In this document: positions 16,877 to 25,657 of the stretch, piece after piece
Layout: each line of letters begins with the position of its first letter
Position numbering within the stretch: the first letter of the stretch is position 1
NCBI GenBank assembly: GCA_036562765.1
Contig: DATCJO010000009.1
Coordinates: 1 to 64,000 of the forward strand
Length of the DNA: 64,000 nt
Reading direction: 5' to 3'
From: JAAYFT01 sp036562765
GTDB lineage: Bacteria; Bacillota; Clostridia; Tissierellales; Tissierellaceae
The notes under the pieces: generated by a model
What the model saw: the letters and a program-made list of their open reading frames with translations, nothing else
The model's database searches: none
Told to the model about the DNA's origin: nothing
Translations under genes and position numbers: made by a program

Positions 16877-18994
16877 ATGAAAAAGATAAGGGTTTACGAA
16901 TTAGCTAGAGAACTTGAAACCAGTAGCAAGGATCTGATTAATAAATTAGTTGAACTGGATATAAATGTTAATAGCCATATGAGTACGTTAGAGGAAGAGG
17001 AGGCAGAATTGGTTAAATCACTTATTATAGAGGATACTCAAACCAAAAAAAGCAAGAAAGAGAATAGTGGAAAGATGAAAGAAAAGAACGAAAAGAATAA
17101 AAAAGAAATAATTGACGATATTGATGAAATTGAAATTTTGGAAAAGAAAAGAATTAAAAAATTTAAAAATAAGAAAAAAAGAAATAAAAATGTTTCAAAT
17201 GCAGAAAATATAGCTGAAAATAAAGAAAGTAAGGAAATTACGATAGAATCAGATAGCACAATCGTAGTTAGAGAATTAGCCGAAAAAATAGGAGTAAGTC
17301 CATCGCAATTGATTTCAAAATTAATTAATTTAGGTGTAATGGTTAATCAAAACCAATCTATAGATGCTGATATAGCTGTAATAGTGGCAGAAGAATTTGG
17401 AGTAGAAGTAAAGTTAAAAGAATCTAAAAATCATGAAGAGGAAGAAGATTTATTATCTAAATTAGATTTCGAAGATGACCCAAATGTTTTAGAGCCAAGA
17501 GCACCTATTGTTACAGTAATGGGACACGTAGACCATGGCAAAACATCTCTTTTGGATGCTATTAGAAAAACAAATATAACACAAACCGAAGCAGGTGGGA
17601 TTACCCAACATATTGGTGCGTATATGGTAAATATAAACAATAGGAAAATTTGCTTTATTGATACACCAGGACATGAAGCTTTTACTGCTATGAGAGCAAG
17701 AGGAGCACAAGTAACAGATATTGCTGTATTAGTAGTAGCAGCAGATGATGGAGTAATGCCACAAACAGTAGAGGCAATAAACCATGCAAAAGCTGCCAAT
17801 GTTCCAATTATAGTTGCAATAAATAAAATTGATAAACCAACAGCTAATATTGACAGGATTAAACAACAATTAGTTGAATACTCCCTAGTTCCAGAAGATT
17901 GGGGCGGAGACACTATTATGGTTCCTGTTTCTGCAAGGACAGGAGAAGGAATTGAAGAACTTTTGGAAATGATTTTGTTGGTTGCAGAAATGGAAGAATT
18001 AAAAGCTAATCCAAATAGAAAGGCTGTAGGAACTATAATTGAAGCCCAATTAGACAAAGGAAAAGGCCCATTGGCAACTGTTATAGTTCAAAAAGGAACC
18101 CTTAAAGTTGGAAGTGTTGTTGTTTCTGGTTCTAGTTATGGAAGAGTTAGAGCAATGTTTGATGATAAGGGCAGAGGAGTAAAGAAAGCTTTGCCATCAA
18201 CACCAGTGGTTATTCTTGGATTATCAGAAGTTCCAAATGCTGGAGATTTACTCTATGAAGTTGATGATGAAAAGACTGCAAGGACTATTGCAGAAAAATA
18301 CCAAGAAAAACTTAGAGAACAACAGATTAAAGCTGAACAAAAAGTTTCTTTAGATGACTTATTTGAAAGGATAAAACAAGGTGAAATAAAAGAATTAAAT
18401 ATAATTATAAAAGCAGATGTAAGAGGTACTATAGAAGCATTGAAACAATCTTTTGAAAAATTAAGTAATGAAGAAGTAAAAATTAATATTATTCACAGTG
18501 GAGTAGGTGGAATAACTGAATCAGATGTAATGCTTGCTTCAGCTTCAAATGCTATAATTGTTGGTTTCAATGTAAGACCTAACTTGAATGCAATTGATGT
18601 AGCTAAACGTGAAAAAGTTGACATTAGAACATACAGAGTAATATACGATGCAATAGAAGATATAAAGGCTGCTATAAAAGGAATGCTTGAACCTACAATT
18701 GTAGAAGAAGTATTAGGAAGAGCAGAAGTTAGAGCAACATTTAAATTACCTAGTGGCGTCATTGTAGCTGGAATTTATGTATTAGATGGCAAGATTGCAA
18801 GAAATGCAAAAGTAAGACTATTAAGAAACGATGTAGTTATTTTTGAAGGCAATATATCATCATTAAAGAGGTTTAAGGATGATGTTAGAGAAGTACAATC
18901 TGGATTTGAAGCTGGTATTGGATTAGAAAACTTTAATGATATAAAGGAAGGAGACTTAATAGAAGCATATTTATTGAAGGAAGTTAAAAGATAA
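16877..18994 (+). CDS. infB: Translation initiation factor IF-2
   Basis: GTPase that brings fMet-tRNA to the 30S subunit and promotes subunit joining. Two IF2-N modules (KIRVYELARELETSS at the start, TIVVRELAEKIGVSPSQL at about 125) flank a Lys/Glu-rich linker. G1 is GHVDHGKTS near 215, G3 DTPGHEAF near 262, G4 NKID near 315. Domains II-IV follow. Of two nearby ATGs, 16877 is spaced nine bases from the G-rich RBS while 16871 is only three, so the protein has 705 residues. Confidence 0.97.
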   Translation: MKKIRVYELARELETSSKDLINKLVELDINVNSHMSTLEEEEAELVKSLIIEDTQTKKSKKENSGKMKEKNEKNKKEIIDDIDEIEILEKKRIKKFKNKKKRNKNVSNAENIAENKESKEITIESDSTIVVRELAEKIGVSPSQLISKLINLGVMVNQNQSIDADIAVIVAEEFGVEVKLKESKNHEEEEDLLSKLDFEDDPNVLEPRAPIVTVMGHVDHGKTSLLDAIRKTNITQTEAGGITQHIGAYMVNINNRKICFIDTPGHEAFTAMRARGAQVTDIAVLVVAADDGVMPQTVEAINHAKAANVPIIVAINKIDKPTANIDRIKQQLVEYSLVPEDWGGDTIMVPVSARTGEGIEELLEMILLVAEMEELKANPNRKAVGTIIEAQLDKGKGPLATVIVQKGTLKVGSVVVSGSSYGRVRAMFDDKGRGVKKALPSTPVVILGLSEVPNAGDLLYEVDDEKTARTIAEKYQEKLREQQIKAEQKVSLDDLFERIKQGEIKELNIIIKADVRGTIEALKQSFEKLSNEEVKINIIHSGVGGITESDVMLASASNAIIVGFNVRPNLNAIDVAKREKVDIRTYRVIYDAIEDIKAAIKGMLEPTIVEEVLGRAEVRATFKLPSGVIVAGIYVLDGKIARNAKVRLLRNDVVIFEGNISSLKRFKDDVREVQSGFEAGIGLENFNDIKEGDLIEAYLLKEVKR

Positions 18995-19035
18995 TCATAA
19001 TTTAAATATTAATGGTTATTATTCGAGGTGACACT

Positions 19036-19416
19036 ATGAATACTAAAAGGTTAAACAGAATATCAGAAGAAGTTAAGAAAGTTATTTCTGAGTTACTTTT
19101 CAATGGCTTGAAGGATCCGAGAGTTCATCCTATGACTTCTGTTACTGAAGTTGAAGTAACTAAAGACTTAAGATATGCAAAAATATATATATCTGTTTTA
19201 GGCAATGATGAAGACAAGAAAAATACAATGGAAGGATTGGAAAGTGCTAAAGGATATATAAGAAATGAAATTGGTAGAAAAATCGATTTAAGATATGTAC
19301 CAGAACCTATATTTTATTTAGATGAATCTATTGAACATGGAATTTATATTTCAAAGTTAATAGAAGATGTGAACAAAAATATAGAAGATACAGGTGAAAA
19401 TCAAAATGATATCTAA
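19036..19416 (+). CDS. rbfA: 30S ribosome-binding factor RbfA
   Basis: Assists late 30S assembly near the 5' end of 16S rRNA. A 126-residue KH-type protein with RISEEVKKVISELLFNGLKDPRV and the helical VEVTKDLRYAKIYISVLG. The start at ATG 19036 follows GAGGTGAC. Its end overlaps the next gene by 11 bases, indicating coupled translation. Confidence 0.95.
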   Translation: MNTKRLNRISEEVKKVISELLFNGLKDPRVHPMTSVTEVEVTKDLRYAKIYISVLGNDEDKKNTMEGLESAKGYIRNEIGRKIDLRYVPEPIFYLDESIEHGIYISKLIEDVNKNIEDTGENQNDI

Positions 19417-20377
19417 TCTAGAGTCTTTATTTAGTGATGCATTTAAATATATTTTAAATAGTAAAAATATTTACATTGCATCACATGTTCAGCCAGATGG
19501 TGATAATATTGGTTCACTACTTGCTTTAGGAATGGCACTTTTAAAGCTCGAAAAAGATGTGTATATATTAAAAAGTGACATAATTCCATCTGACTTTAGT
19601 TTTCTTCCCAATATTGAACTAATTAAGGATTATGATGGAGCTGATGATATAGATCTTTTTATAGCAATTGATTCAAGTGATGAAGAAAGACTTGGCAAAA
19701 ATAGGGATTTATTATCCAAATCTAAATTAACTATAAATATAGACCATCATATAAGCAATACAAGATTTGGAGATATTAATATAGTAGATGAAAATGCTAG
19801 CTCAACTGGCGAATTAATATTTGAATTTATTAAATTTATGAATATTTCTATAGATGAAAAAATTGCAACTTGCTTATATACTGCAATTAGTACTGATACT
19901 GGAAGCTTTATGTACAGCAATACAAGTGCAAAAGCTCATGAGATTGCTGCAGAATTAATTAGATTTGGTGCAGATACAGAAAATATTAATATTAATATTT
20001 ATCAAAACAAGAGTTTAGAAAGAATTAAGTTATTCATAAAAACCATGAATAATTTGGAATTCTACTTTGATAACAAAGTAGCTTTGGTTTCTATAACACA
20101 AAAGATGTTAGAAGACTGCAATGCTTCAATGGAGGATTCTGAAGGAATAATATCTTTTGTGAGAGGAATTTCTCCTGTAGAAATTGCTGTTCTTTTGAAA
20201 GAACTTAGTGATAATGAAATTAAAATTAGCATGAGAAGTAAGCGATATGTTGATGTTTCAAGTATATGCTATAATTTTGGTGGTGGAGGGCATATAAGAG
20301 CTGCTGGATGTACAATATATGATTCTTTAGAAAAGGCTAAGGCTTTGATTATAAATGAAATTAAAAAATATATTTAG
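19406..20377 (+). CDS. nrnA: DHH-family nanoRNase/pAp phosphatase NrnA
   Basis: Degrades 2-5-nt RNA oligomers and, in many homologues, dephosphorylates pAp or cleaves c-di-AMP-derived pApA. DHH motifs are visible: HVQPDGDNIGS near residue 30, an Asp in IDSSD, the DHH triad as NIDHH, then the DHHA1 C-terminal RNA-binding motif GGGGHIRAAG. 323 residues. The start at ATG 19406 sits nine bases after AGGTGA and overlaps rbfA. The rbfA-nrnA-truB order is standard in Clostridia. Confidence 0.93.
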   Translation: MISNLESLFSDAFKYILNSKNIYIASHVQPDGDNIGSLLALGMALLKLEKDVYILKSDIIPSDFSFLPNIELIKDYDGADDIDLFIAIDSSDEERLGKNRDLLSKSKLTINIDHHISNTRFGDINIVDENASSTGELIFEFIKFMNISIDEKIATCLYTAISTDTGSFMYSNTSAKAHEIAAELIRFGADTENININIYQNKSLERIKLFIKTMNNLEFYFDNKVALVSITQKMLEDCNASMEDSEGIISFVRGISPVEIAVLLKELSDNEIKISMRSKRYVDVSSICYNFGGGGHIRAAGCTIYDSLEKAKALIINEIKKYI

Positions 20378-20385
20378 GTGATTAA

Positions 20386-21276
20386 ATGGATGGAGTAATA
20401 AACCTTTTTAAACCAAAAGGCATGACTTCTCATGATGCAGTAAAAGTAATAAGAAAGATACTTAAAACAAACAAAATTGGACATACCGGAACACTAGATC
20501 CTAATGCATCCGGAGTATTACCTATTTGTATAGGAAAAGCTACAAGAATAGTCGAATATTTACATGAATTGGACAAAGAATATATTGCAGAGCTTACATT
20601 AGGAGTTATGACTGATACTCAAGATAGTGAGGGTAGAGTATTAGCTTGTTCAGATAAAGTAGTTGATGAAAAGCGTATATATGATGTTATGGAAAAATAT
20701 AAAGGAGATTTAATTCAAATACCTCCAATGTATTCTGCAATTAAATATAAAGGCAAAAAACTATATGAATTAGCCCGTGAAGGAAAAACTATTGATAGAC
20801 AACCTAGAAATATAAGAATCTACGAACAGAAAATATTAAATATTAATGATTGTAAGTCGATCATCTTTTATGTAAGATGCTCAAAAGGTACTTATATTAG
20901 GACATTGTGTAATGATATTGGACTAGACCTTGGTACCTATGGATATATGTCCTTTTTAATTAGAACTGGAGTTGGCAATTTCAAGATTAGTGATTCATAT
21001 AGCATTGAATATATAAATACAATTGGGAAAGATAATGTTGACAAAATTCTCATCCCAATTGATAAGGCATTAAATCATTTAGATGAATTTATTGTTGAAG
21101 AAAAATTTTATAATAAATTAATAAATGGAAATATGATTGAAGTTAAACCAACAAATATTAATTTCTTAAATGATAATTTAAAAATTTACTGTAAAAATAG
21201 ATTTATTGGAATTGGAAGACTAGTAACGAAAGATTTAAGTCTTTTCTTAAAGATGGATAAAGTTTTGGTAATATAG
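20386..21276 (+). CDS. truB: tRNA pseudouridine(55) synthase
   Basis: Makes pseudouridine 55 in the T-loop of tRNA. The catalytic Asp38 lies in GHTGTLDPNASGVLP. Other family segments are NLFKPKGMTSHD at the N-terminus and the KGTYIRTL motif at about 165. Length 296 is normal. The RBS is AGGTGA and the gene lies eight bases after nrnA. Confidence 0.96.
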   Translation: MDGVINLFKPKGMTSHDAVKVIRKILKTNKIGHTGTLDPNASGVLPICIGKATRIVEYLHELDKEYIAELTLGVMTDTQDSEGRVLACSDKVVDEKRIYDVMEKYKGDLIQIPPMYSAIKYKGKKLYELAREGKTIDRQPRNIRIYEQKILNINDCKSIIFYVRCSKGTYIRTLCNDIGLDLGTYGYMSFLIRTGVGNFKISDSYSIEYINTIGKDNVDKILIPIDKALNHLDEFIVEEKFYNKLINGNMIEVKPTNINFLNDNLKIYCKNRFIGIGRLVTKDLSLFLKMDKVLVI

Positions 21277-21284
21277 GTGATAAA

Positions 21285-22202
21285 ATGGAAATATTAGATT
21301 TGTTAGAATATAAGGAAGAGAGATTTAAAACTGCAGTAGCATTAGGGAATTTTGATGGAATACATTTAGGACATCAAAAGTTGATAAACTATATGGTTAA
21401 CAGATCAAAAGAAATTGGGGTTAAACCTTCTTTGTTGTTATTTAAAAATCATACTAAAAAAACTATCTCTAGAAATAGTCCCAAGATTATAACAATTAAT
21501 GAACAGAAGTTCAAAATTGCTGAAGATTTAGGGGTTGAAATTATATATCTATTAGACTTTGATGAAAATATTATGAAATTATCTGGAGAAAAATTTGTGG
21601 AAGATATTATTTTAGATAAAATAAACGCAAAATTAGTAACTATAGGTTTTGATTATAGATTTGGATTTAAAGCATCAGGAGATGCAAATTATTTAATTGA
21701 ATTAGGGAAAAAATATGATTTTGAAGTTAAAGTTGTCGAACCAGTTTATGTTGATGATAAGATAGTAAGTAGTTCGAGAATTAGAGAGTTGATTTCAGAA
21801 GGAAAAGTTGAAGAAGCAAGGAAGAATCTTGGTAGGCCTTATTCTTTTATTGGAAAAGTAATTCCAGGAAGTAAACGAGGAACTGAATTAGGTTTCCCTA
21901 CAGCTAATATTCAGTTATTGGATAACTTTGTTATTCCTAAAACTGGTGTCTATCTAACTAATACAATAATAAATAATGTAAAATATGTATCTGCAACTAA
22001 TATAGGATATAATCCAACATTCGACGAGAATAAATTAAAAATTGAAACTCATATATTAGATTTTACTGATAACATATATGGCAAGAATATTGAAATTGAA
22101 TTTATAAAATTTATTCGTGATGATATTAAGTTTAATAATCCAAAAGATTTGATTAGACAAATGAAACAAGATATTGAGGAAATAAGAAAAGCTAGTTATT
22201 AA
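21285..22202 (+). CDS. ribF: Bifunctional riboflavin kinase/FAD synthetase
   Basis: Converts riboflavin to FMN and FAD. The N-terminal nucleotidyltransferase has VALGNFDGIHLGHQKLI and the SSSRIRELI motif near 165. The C-terminal riboflavin kinase begins near 185 with FIGKVIPGSKRGTELGFPTAN, including the PTAN motif. 305 residues. Last gene before the separately promoted rpsO. Confidence 0.95.
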   Translation: MEILDLLEYKEERFKTAVALGNFDGIHLGHQKLINYMVNRSKEIGVKPSLLLFKNHTKKTISRNSPKIITINEQKFKIAEDLGVEIIYLLDFDENIMKLSGEKFVEDIILDKINAKLVTIGFDYRFGFKASGDANYLIELGKKYDFEVKVVEPVYVDDKIVSSSRIRELISEGKVEEARKNLGRPYSFIGKVIPGSKRGTELGFPTANIQLLDNFVIPKTGVYLTNTIINNVKYVSATNIGYNPTFDENKLKIETHILDFTDNIYGKNIEIEFIKFIRDDIKFNNPKDLIRQMKQDIEEIRKASY

Positions 22203-22210
22203 ATTTTATA

Positions 22211-22239
22211 TTTACAATTATAAATTCCTATGATAATAT
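22211..22239 (+). promoter_or_regulatory. rpsO promoter
   Basis: TTTACA (22211-22216), 17-base spacer, TAATAT (22234-22239). Predicted start about 22246, leaving a leader of about 85 bases that holds the folded element at 22257-22305. Confidence 0.65.
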
Positions 22240-22256
22240 TATATTGGTTATCATTT

Positions 22257-22305
22257 TCCTATTGCTATGTTTATCGAGTCCTCAGCGATATACACAGCTA
22301 TAGGA
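22257..22305 (+). promoter_or_regulatory. Candidate S15-binding autoregulatory leader of rpsO
   Basis: Two nested helices: TCCTAT-T-GCT (22257-22266) with AGC-T-ATAGGA (22296-22305), and inside it TATCG (22272-22276) with CGATA (22286-22290). The fold ends 16 bases before the GGAGGTG of rpsO. S15 is known to repress its own mRNA through structured leaders in several bacteria including Firmicutes; assignment here is from position and fold only. Confidence 0.6.
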
Positions 22306-22330
22306 GTATTAAAGAAATGGAGGTGTAATA

Positions 22331-22597
22331 ATGTTATCAAAAGAAATCAAACAACAAATTATTGATGAGTACAAGATACATGAAAACGATACTGGCTCAC
22401 CTGAAGTTCAAATTGCATTATTAACATACAGAATTAATGCACTTAATGAACATCTAAAGACTCATAAAAAAGACTACCATTCAAGAAGAGGATTATTAAA
22501 GATGGTTGGTCAAAGAAGAGGCCTATTAAGGTATCTTGAAAAGACAGACATTGAAAGATATCGTGCTTTAATTGAAAAATTAGGCATCAGAGGTTAG
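22331..22597 (+). CDS. rpsO: 30S ribosomal protein S15
   Basis: 88 residues, exactly the family length. S15 is a primary 16S rRNA binder of the platform. Signatures: TGSPEVQIALLTYRINALNEHLKTHKKDYHSRRGLLKMVGQ. RBS GGAGGTG. The leader is structured (see the preceding feature). pnp follows, as in most bacteria. Confidence 0.98.
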   Translation: MLSKEIKQQIIDEYKIHENDTGSPEVQIALLTYRINALNEHLKTHKKDYHSRRGLLKMVGQRRGLLRYLEKTDIERYRALIEKLGIRG

Positions 22598-22603
22598 TAA
22601 ATA

Positions 22604-22624
22604 AGAGCGGGAAATTCCCGCTCT
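22604..22624 (+). terminator. GC-rich hairpin after rpsO
   Basis: AGAGCGGGA (22604-22612), loop AAT, TCCCGCTCT (22616-22624). The stem is strong but the following ATTGATTTA is a poor U-tract, so it may be partial termination or 3'-end protection before pnp. Confidence 0.6.
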
Positions 22625-22698
22625 ATTGATTTACCCATATATTTTTTAACTTTAAAGGAAATAATAAAGGATATAATATTTACAAAAGGAGGAATTGC

Positions 22699-24813
22699 AT
22701 GGAGAAAATTTATGAAATGAATTTAGCGGGAAGAACATTAAAGGTTACAATAGGAAAAGTTGCAGAACAAGCAAATGGTGCTTGCTTGGTACAATATGGA
22801 GATACTGTCATTTTAGCAACTGCAACTGCTTCTAAAGAACCAAGAGAAGGTATTGATTTCTTCCCCTTAAGTGTTGATTATGAAGAAAAATTGTATTCAG
22901 TAGGAAAAATTCCTGGTGGCTTTATCAAAAGAGAAGGGAAGCCAAGTGACAAGGCAATTCTTACAGCAAGATTAATTGACAGACCACTTAGACCCTTATT
23001 CCCAGAGGGATATAGAAATGATGTACAAATTATTGTAACAGTATTATCTGTAGATCAAGATAACTCTCCAGAAATAGTTGCTATGATTGGTTCTTCAATT
23101 GCTTTATCTATATCAGATATCCCATTCAATGGTCCTACTGGCTCAGTATTAGTTGGCTTAATAGATGACAAGTTTATAATCAACCCAACAAGCGAAGAAA
23201 GAGAAAAATCTGATATACATCTTGTAGTTTCTGGCACTAAAGATGCTATAATGATGGTTGAGGCAGGCGCTAAGGAAGTTCCTGAAGAAAAGATGCTGGA
23301 TGGTATTTTAACTGCTCATACTGAAATAAAGAAAATATGTGAATTTATAGAAGAAATAGTAAAAGATGTTGGAAAACCAAAAGCTGAATTTACTGTATTT
23401 AAGCCTGATGAAGAATTAGCAAAAAAAGTTATTGAATATGGCAGAGAAAAGTTAATACAAGCAATTAAAACAGTAGATAAACAAGAAAGACTAGAAAATA
23501 TTGATAAAGTAAGCGAAGAAATTAAGGAAGTATTCTTGCAAGAATATCCAGAACAAGAAGCTGATATTAATGCAGTAATAGAAAGCATGTTAAAAGAAGA
23601 AGTTAGAAGGATGATTATTGAAGATGGAATAAGGCCTGATAATAGAACAGTTGATGAAATAAGACCTATTTCAGTAGAAGTTGGCGTATTGCCAAGAGTT
23701 CATGGTTCGGGATTATTTACAAGAGGTCAAACTCAAGTTTTAACAATTGCCACATTAGGAGCTATTAGCGATGCACAGGTAATAGATGGAATAGGAGAAG
23801 AAGAATCAAAAAGATTCATGCACCACTATAATTTCCCACCATTCTGTGTTGGCGATGTAAGACCATTAAGAGGACCTGGAAGACGTGAAATAGGGCATGG
23901 TGCTTTAGCAGAAAGAGCATTGGAACCTGTTATACCATCAGAAGATGAATTCCCTTATACTATAAGATTAGTATCAGAAGTATTAAGTTCAAATGGATCA
24001 TCTTCACAAGCAAGCGTATGTGGCAGTACATTAGCCTTACTTGATGCAGGAGTACCAATTAAAGCACCAGTAGCAGGAATAGCTATGGGATTAATAAAAG
24101 AAAAGGATAATGTAATAATTTTGACTGATATTCAAGGAATGGAAGACCATTTAGGCGATATGGACTTTAAAGTTGCAGGAACTAGAAAAGGAGTTACAGC
24201 AATTCAAATGGATATAAAAATTCCAGGAATTGATAAACCTATATTACAAGAAGCATTAGAAAGAGCAAGAAAAGCTAGATTATTTGTTTTAGATAAAATG
24301 GAAGAAGTAATTTCTAAACCAAGAGAACATCTATCTCCATACGCTCCAAAGATGTTTACAATGTGTGTTAATCCAGATAAGATAAGAGATATAATAGGAC
24401 CTGGAGGAAAAGTAATTAACAAAATTATTGGTGAAACTGATGTAAAAATTGATATAATGGATGATACAGGAAAGATTTTCATAACAGCTCCATCTGAAGA
24501 AAGTGGAAAAAGAGCTATGGAAATGATAAACAGCATTGTAAGAGAAGTTGAAATTGGTGATGTGTATTTAGGCAAAGTAACAAGAATTACAAATTATGGA
24601 GCATTTTTAGAAATATTAGATGGAAAAGAAGGTCTGCTTCATATATCTAATATTTCAAATGAAAGAGTTAATAAAGTAGAAGACGTATTATCAGTCGGAG
24701 ATGAGGTATTAGTTAAAGTAATTGATATCGATAGTCTTGGAAGAATCACTCTTTCAAGAAAAGCATTATTACCTGAGAATGTCAAAAATGATTATAAAAA
24801 AAAGAATAGTTAA
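22699..24813 (+). CDS. pnp: Polyribonucleotide nucleotidyltransferase (PNPase)
   Basis: Phosphorolytic 3'-5' exoribonuclease. 704 residues: first RNase PH domain (from MNLAGRTLKVTIGKVAEQANG), helical linker, second RNase PH domain with the phosphate-binding GSSSQASVCGSTLALLDAG, then KH (near 555, IIGPGGKVINKI) and S1 (near 620, GKVTRITNYGAFLEI). RBS AAAGGAGG. A weak -10 (TATAAT, 22672-22677) precedes it, so it may also have its own promoter. Confidence 0.97.
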   Translation: MEKIYEMNLAGRTLKVTIGKVAEQANGACLVQYGDTVILATATASKEPREGIDFFPLSVDYEEKLYSVGKIPGGFIKREGKPSDKAILTARLIDRPLRPLFPEGYRNDVQIIVTVLSVDQDNSPEIVAMIGSSIALSISDIPFNGPTGSVLVGLIDDKFIINPTSEEREKSDIHLVVSGTKDAIMMVEAGAKEVPEEKMLDGILTAHTEIKKICEFIEEIVKDVGKPKAEFTVFKPDEELAKKVIEYGREKLIQAIKTVDKQERLENIDKVSEEIKEVFLQEYPEQEADINAVIESMLKEEVRRMIIEDGIRPDNRTVDEIRPISVEVGVLPRVHGSGLFTRGQTQVLTIATLGAISDAQVIDGIGEEESKRFMHHYNFPPFCVGDVRPLRGPGRREIGHGALAERALEPVIPSEDEFPYTIRLVSEVLSSNGSSSQASVCGSTLALLDAGVPIKAPVAGIAMGLIKEKDNVIILTDIQGMEDHLGDMDFKVAGTRKGVTAIQMDIKIPGIDKPILQEALERARKARLFVLDKMEEVISKPREHLSPYAPKMFTMCVNPDKIRDIIGPGGKVINKIIGETDVKIDIMDDTGKIFITAPSEESGKRAMEMINSIVREVEIGDVYLGKVTRITNYGAFLEILDGKEGLLHISNISNERVNKVEDVLSVGDEVLVKVIDIDSLGRITLSRKALLPENVKNDYKKKNS

Positions 24814-24820
24814 TTAAGCT

Positions 24821-24851
24821 ACATGAACCAAAAATAAGGTTCATGTTTTTA
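24821..24851 (+). terminator. Rho-independent terminator after pnp
   Basis: ACATGAACC (24821-24829), loop of eight, GGTTCATGT (24838-24846), then a T-run. Ends the rimP-pnp region. Confidence 0.85.
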
Positions 24852-24915
24852 TTTTATAGAATAATAATTAATCTCATGAATATATATTAGTGAAAAATAT
24901 ATTGGAGGGTAAAAA

Positions 24916-25629
24916 ATGAGATTAATTATTATCAAAAAGAATATACTTTTTATCATTTCAATTATTTTAGCTTTAACTATAATTATATTTATAATTAACT
25001 TATTGTATGGAAATGTGAGAGAAACTTTTAATAGCGATGTATATTATCGAGGAGATGTTGATGATAAGATAGTTGCTTTTGCATGTAATGTTGATTGGGG
25101 AAATGAGTATATTCCAGAAATGCTTAAAATATTTAATGATTATAACATAAGGATTACATATTTTGTTACTGGAAGATGGGCTGAAAATAATAGGGAAATA
25201 TTAAAACAAATTTATGAATCTGGCCATGAGATTGGAAATCATGGCTATAATCATGTTGATTATGATAAGTTAACTTATGAAAAAAATAGAGAAGAAATTG
25301 AGAAAACACATAATATTATCAAAGAGATTTTAGATATGGATGCTAAATATTTTGCTCCGCCTTCAGGCGCTTATAATGAAAACACAATTAAAGCTTCAAA
25401 AGACTTAGGATATAAATTAATAATGTGGAGTGTTGATACAATTGACTGGCGTAAAGACAGTACTAAGGATATAATTATTAAAAGAGTAATAGAAAAAATT
25501 CATAATAGCGCAATTGTACTTATGCATCCAACAGAGGAAACTGTAAAAGCATTGCCTGAAATAATAGATTATCTAAAAAGTAATGGATATGAAATTGGAA
25601 AAATAAGCGATATAATAAAAGATGAGTAA
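24916..25629 (+). CDS. YlxY-like polysaccharide deacetylase family protein
   Basis: 237 residues, with an N-terminal membrane anchor at about residues 8-30 and an extracellular NodB domain. Metal-binding residues are Asp60 (NVDWGNE) and His109/His113 (NHGYNHVD). The usual first motif TFDDG is replaced by ACNVDWG, so the aspartate that normally acts as catalytic base is missing while the metal-binding Asp remains. The same variation and the same position after pnp are typical of YlxY of B. subtilis. Other motifs (APPSGAYNENT, MWSVDTIDWR, LMHP) are present. Deacetylase activity is uncertain. Confidence 0.85.
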   Translation: MRLIIIKKNILFIISIILALTIIIFIINLLYGNVRETFNSDVYYRGDVDDKIVAFACNVDWGNEYIPEMLKIFNDYNIRITYFVTGRWAENNREILKQIYESGHEIGNHGYNHVDYDKLTYEKNREEIEKTHNIIKEILDMDAKYFAPPSGAYNENTIKASKDLGYKLIMWSVDTIDWRKDSTKDIIIKRVIEKIHNSAIVLMHPTEETVKALPEIIDYLKSNGYEIGKISDIIKDE

Positions 25630-25657
25630 AAATAGGTAGTTATCAAAGGAGGAAAAA

